This document shows positions 63,031 to 64,000 of a stretch of DNA of 64,000 nt, one piece after another. The notes under the pieces are model-generated. The model did not search any database. It was not told where the DNA came from and saw nothing but the letters and a program-made list of their open reading frames with translations. Each line of letters begins with the position of its first letter. Within the stretch, counting starts at the first letter, position 1. Position numbers and translations under genes: made by a program. Source of the DNA: CAWHJN01 sp963829705 (GTDB lineage: Bacteria > Bacteroidota > Rhodothermia > Rhodothermales > BA12); the NCBI GenBank assembly GCA_963829705.1, contig CAWHJN010000005.1, forward strand, positions 1,054,001-1,118,000, in the 5' to 3' direction.

Positions 63031-63999
63031 TCACACGAGGCCGCTCCGTTTGCGGAGCACCCATTCGGCGGTCAGCAGCAGCACGACGAGTGCCAGAAAC
63101 GGCCAGGCGTCGTGAAGGGGCTGCTCGGCCTCGCGGGCGACGATAGTTGGAGTAAAAGTGGGTAGGCGAGCCAGCAGGCCAGGGAGCGAGTCGAGGCGGG
63201 CGACGGAAAAGGCGCGGCCCGACGTGCGCTGTGCGAGGCCCTGCATTAATCCATAGTCGGCGCGGGGTTCCTGGTATTCGAGGGCGAGCGCGCCCACGCT
63301 GAAGACGCCCGCGTCGTCGCCGAGGGGCTGGGCGTCGAGCGTGGCGGCGGCTCCGAAGCGGTAGTCGCCGGGCGGCAGCGTGCCCGCGTCGAGCGTGTAG
63401 CGTCCGTTGCCGACGTGCTGCATCACGAAGGGCCGCACGGCCCCATCGGCGGCGGTGACGTTCACCTGCACGCGGGCGCGCTCGACGGGCTGGAGGCTCT
63501 CGTCGTAGACCTGCCCGGTGAACTGCACGCGTTCTTCGCCGCCGAAGACGCTCTCGACCGTCTCGACGCGCACGCGCCGGGCATCGTCGCGCGTGGCCAC
63601 CCAGCGGACGGCGTTGGAGACGAATGCGGGCCAGAAAAGGGCGGCGTCTTCGAGGTCGCGTGGCAGCGTGTTCCAGCGCCACACCCCTGTGCCGAGCAGC
63701 ATCAGCGCGCGCGTGTCGGGCGTGCGGCGGACGACGAGGAGGGGATCGTCGAAGCGCACGCCGCGCACCTCGGACGTGGCCAGCACGCGGGCATCGGGGG
63801 CCAGCGTCCACCGGAGGTCGGGACGCTGGAGCGGCGGCAGCCGCTTGCGTTCGAGCGGCGGCGCGCCGTCGATGGCGAGGAGCGGGTGCGTGGTGCCCGC
63901 GGGCGTGGGCATCGGAAACGTCTCGGTAAAGCGCGGCGGGAAGCCATTCGGCGCGGCGGGCAGCACGTCGGCGAGCCCGCGCAGGCGGTTGTAGTCGGT
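63031..63999 (-). CDS. BatA/VWA-like membrane protein, C-terminal part (5' end outside window)
   Basis: The frame is open to the window edge (TDYNRLRGLADVLPAAPNGF at the N-side), so the start is missing; 322 residues are visible. A Rossmann/glutamine-amidotransferase-like segment is followed by an Ig-like carboxypeptidase-regulatory stretch (VQFTGQVYDESLQPVERARV), and one C-terminal membrane helix (WPFLALVVLLLTAEWVL). The layout resembles large BatA/VWA-type membrane proteins of Bacteroidota-like bacteria. Function not established. Confidence 0.65.
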   Translation of the reverse strand, partial: TDYNRLRGLADVLPAAPNGFPPRFTETFPMPTPAGTTHPLLAIDGAPPLERKRLPPLQRPDLRWTLAPDARVLATSEVRGVRFDDPLLVVRRTPDTRALMLLGTGVWRWNTLPRDLEDAALFWPAFVSNAVRWVATRDDARRVRVETVESVFGGEERVQFTGQVYDESLQPVERARVQVNVTAADGAVRPFVMQHVGNGRYTLDAGTLPPGDYRFGAAATLDAQPLGDDAGVFSVGALALEYQEPRADYGLMQGLAQRTSGRAFSVARLDSLPGLLARLPTFTPTIVAREAEQPLHDAWPFLALVVLLLTAEWVLRKRSGLV

Positions 64000-64000
64000 G

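Overview
The window is high-GC bacterial chromosome, almost fully coding, most likely from a member of the Rhodothermota (Rhodothermales-like, FCB group). The evidence is two type IX secretion C-terminal sorting domains, a DUF5916 outer-membrane protein, an LTD/FlgD-like surface protein, a PadR regulator paired with an FtsX-like permease, a Bacteroidota-type small protein usually mislabelled 'ABC transporter ATPase', and pilin-like proteins beginning MGQQQLL. Shine-Dalgarno sites are weak or absent. I could not run any database search; family calls rest on motifs read in the translations.

Layout: 0-4.2 kb holds a two-component pair (regulator cut by the window edge), a dihydroorotase-like protein and an EEP-family phosphoesterase/nuclease. 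4.2-9.3 kb is a minus-strand suf operon (sufB-C-D-S) whose spacers contain repeats. 9.5-16 kb carries a DUF5916 protein, a small conserved hypothetical, the heat-shock cluster hrcA-grpE-dnaJ and a flavin reductase. 15.9-20.3 kb (minus) carries a P1B-4-type metal ATPase, a TIGR02757 protein, a threonine dehydratase-like enzyme and a DUF4342 protein.

The main feature is 20.6-34.9 kb: eleven plus-strand genes that form a complete-looking type IV filament machine. They are a major pilin-like protein with its own structured leader and terminator, a PilC platform, a PilB-like ATPase with duplicated N-domains, four more pilin-like or adhesin-like proteins, a PilT-like ATPase, a PilM-PilN fusion, a PilO-PilP fusion and a short secretin. 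None of the pilins has an ordinary prepilin leader, and no prepilin peptidase is present in the window. This is the best candidate for an under-described system.

34.9-46.1 kb is a surface/secreted-protein region: a membrane protein, a lipoprotein, a TPR-CHAT protease, an S8 protease with a T9SS tail, a frameshifted phytoene-desaturase-like oxidoreductase and a seven-repeat RCC1-like T9SS protein flanked by near-identical hairpins. 46.4-50.4 kb looks like a decayed PadR/ABC-permease locus. 50.5-64 kb is mostly minus strand: tRNA-Asp, an L,D-transpeptidase, a potassium channel, both exonuclease VII subunits, a YjbQ-domain protein, a low-molecular-weight phosphatase (plus), a large lamin-tail-domain surface protein, an M20 amidohydrolase and a BatA-like membrane protein running off the end.

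All clear frameshifts lie between 43.5 and 58.2 kb, and each affected locus has a length consistent with net extra bases. This suggests either local consensus errors or real decay. Short dispersed repeats recur in intergenic leaders, often directly upstream of start codons inside operons.
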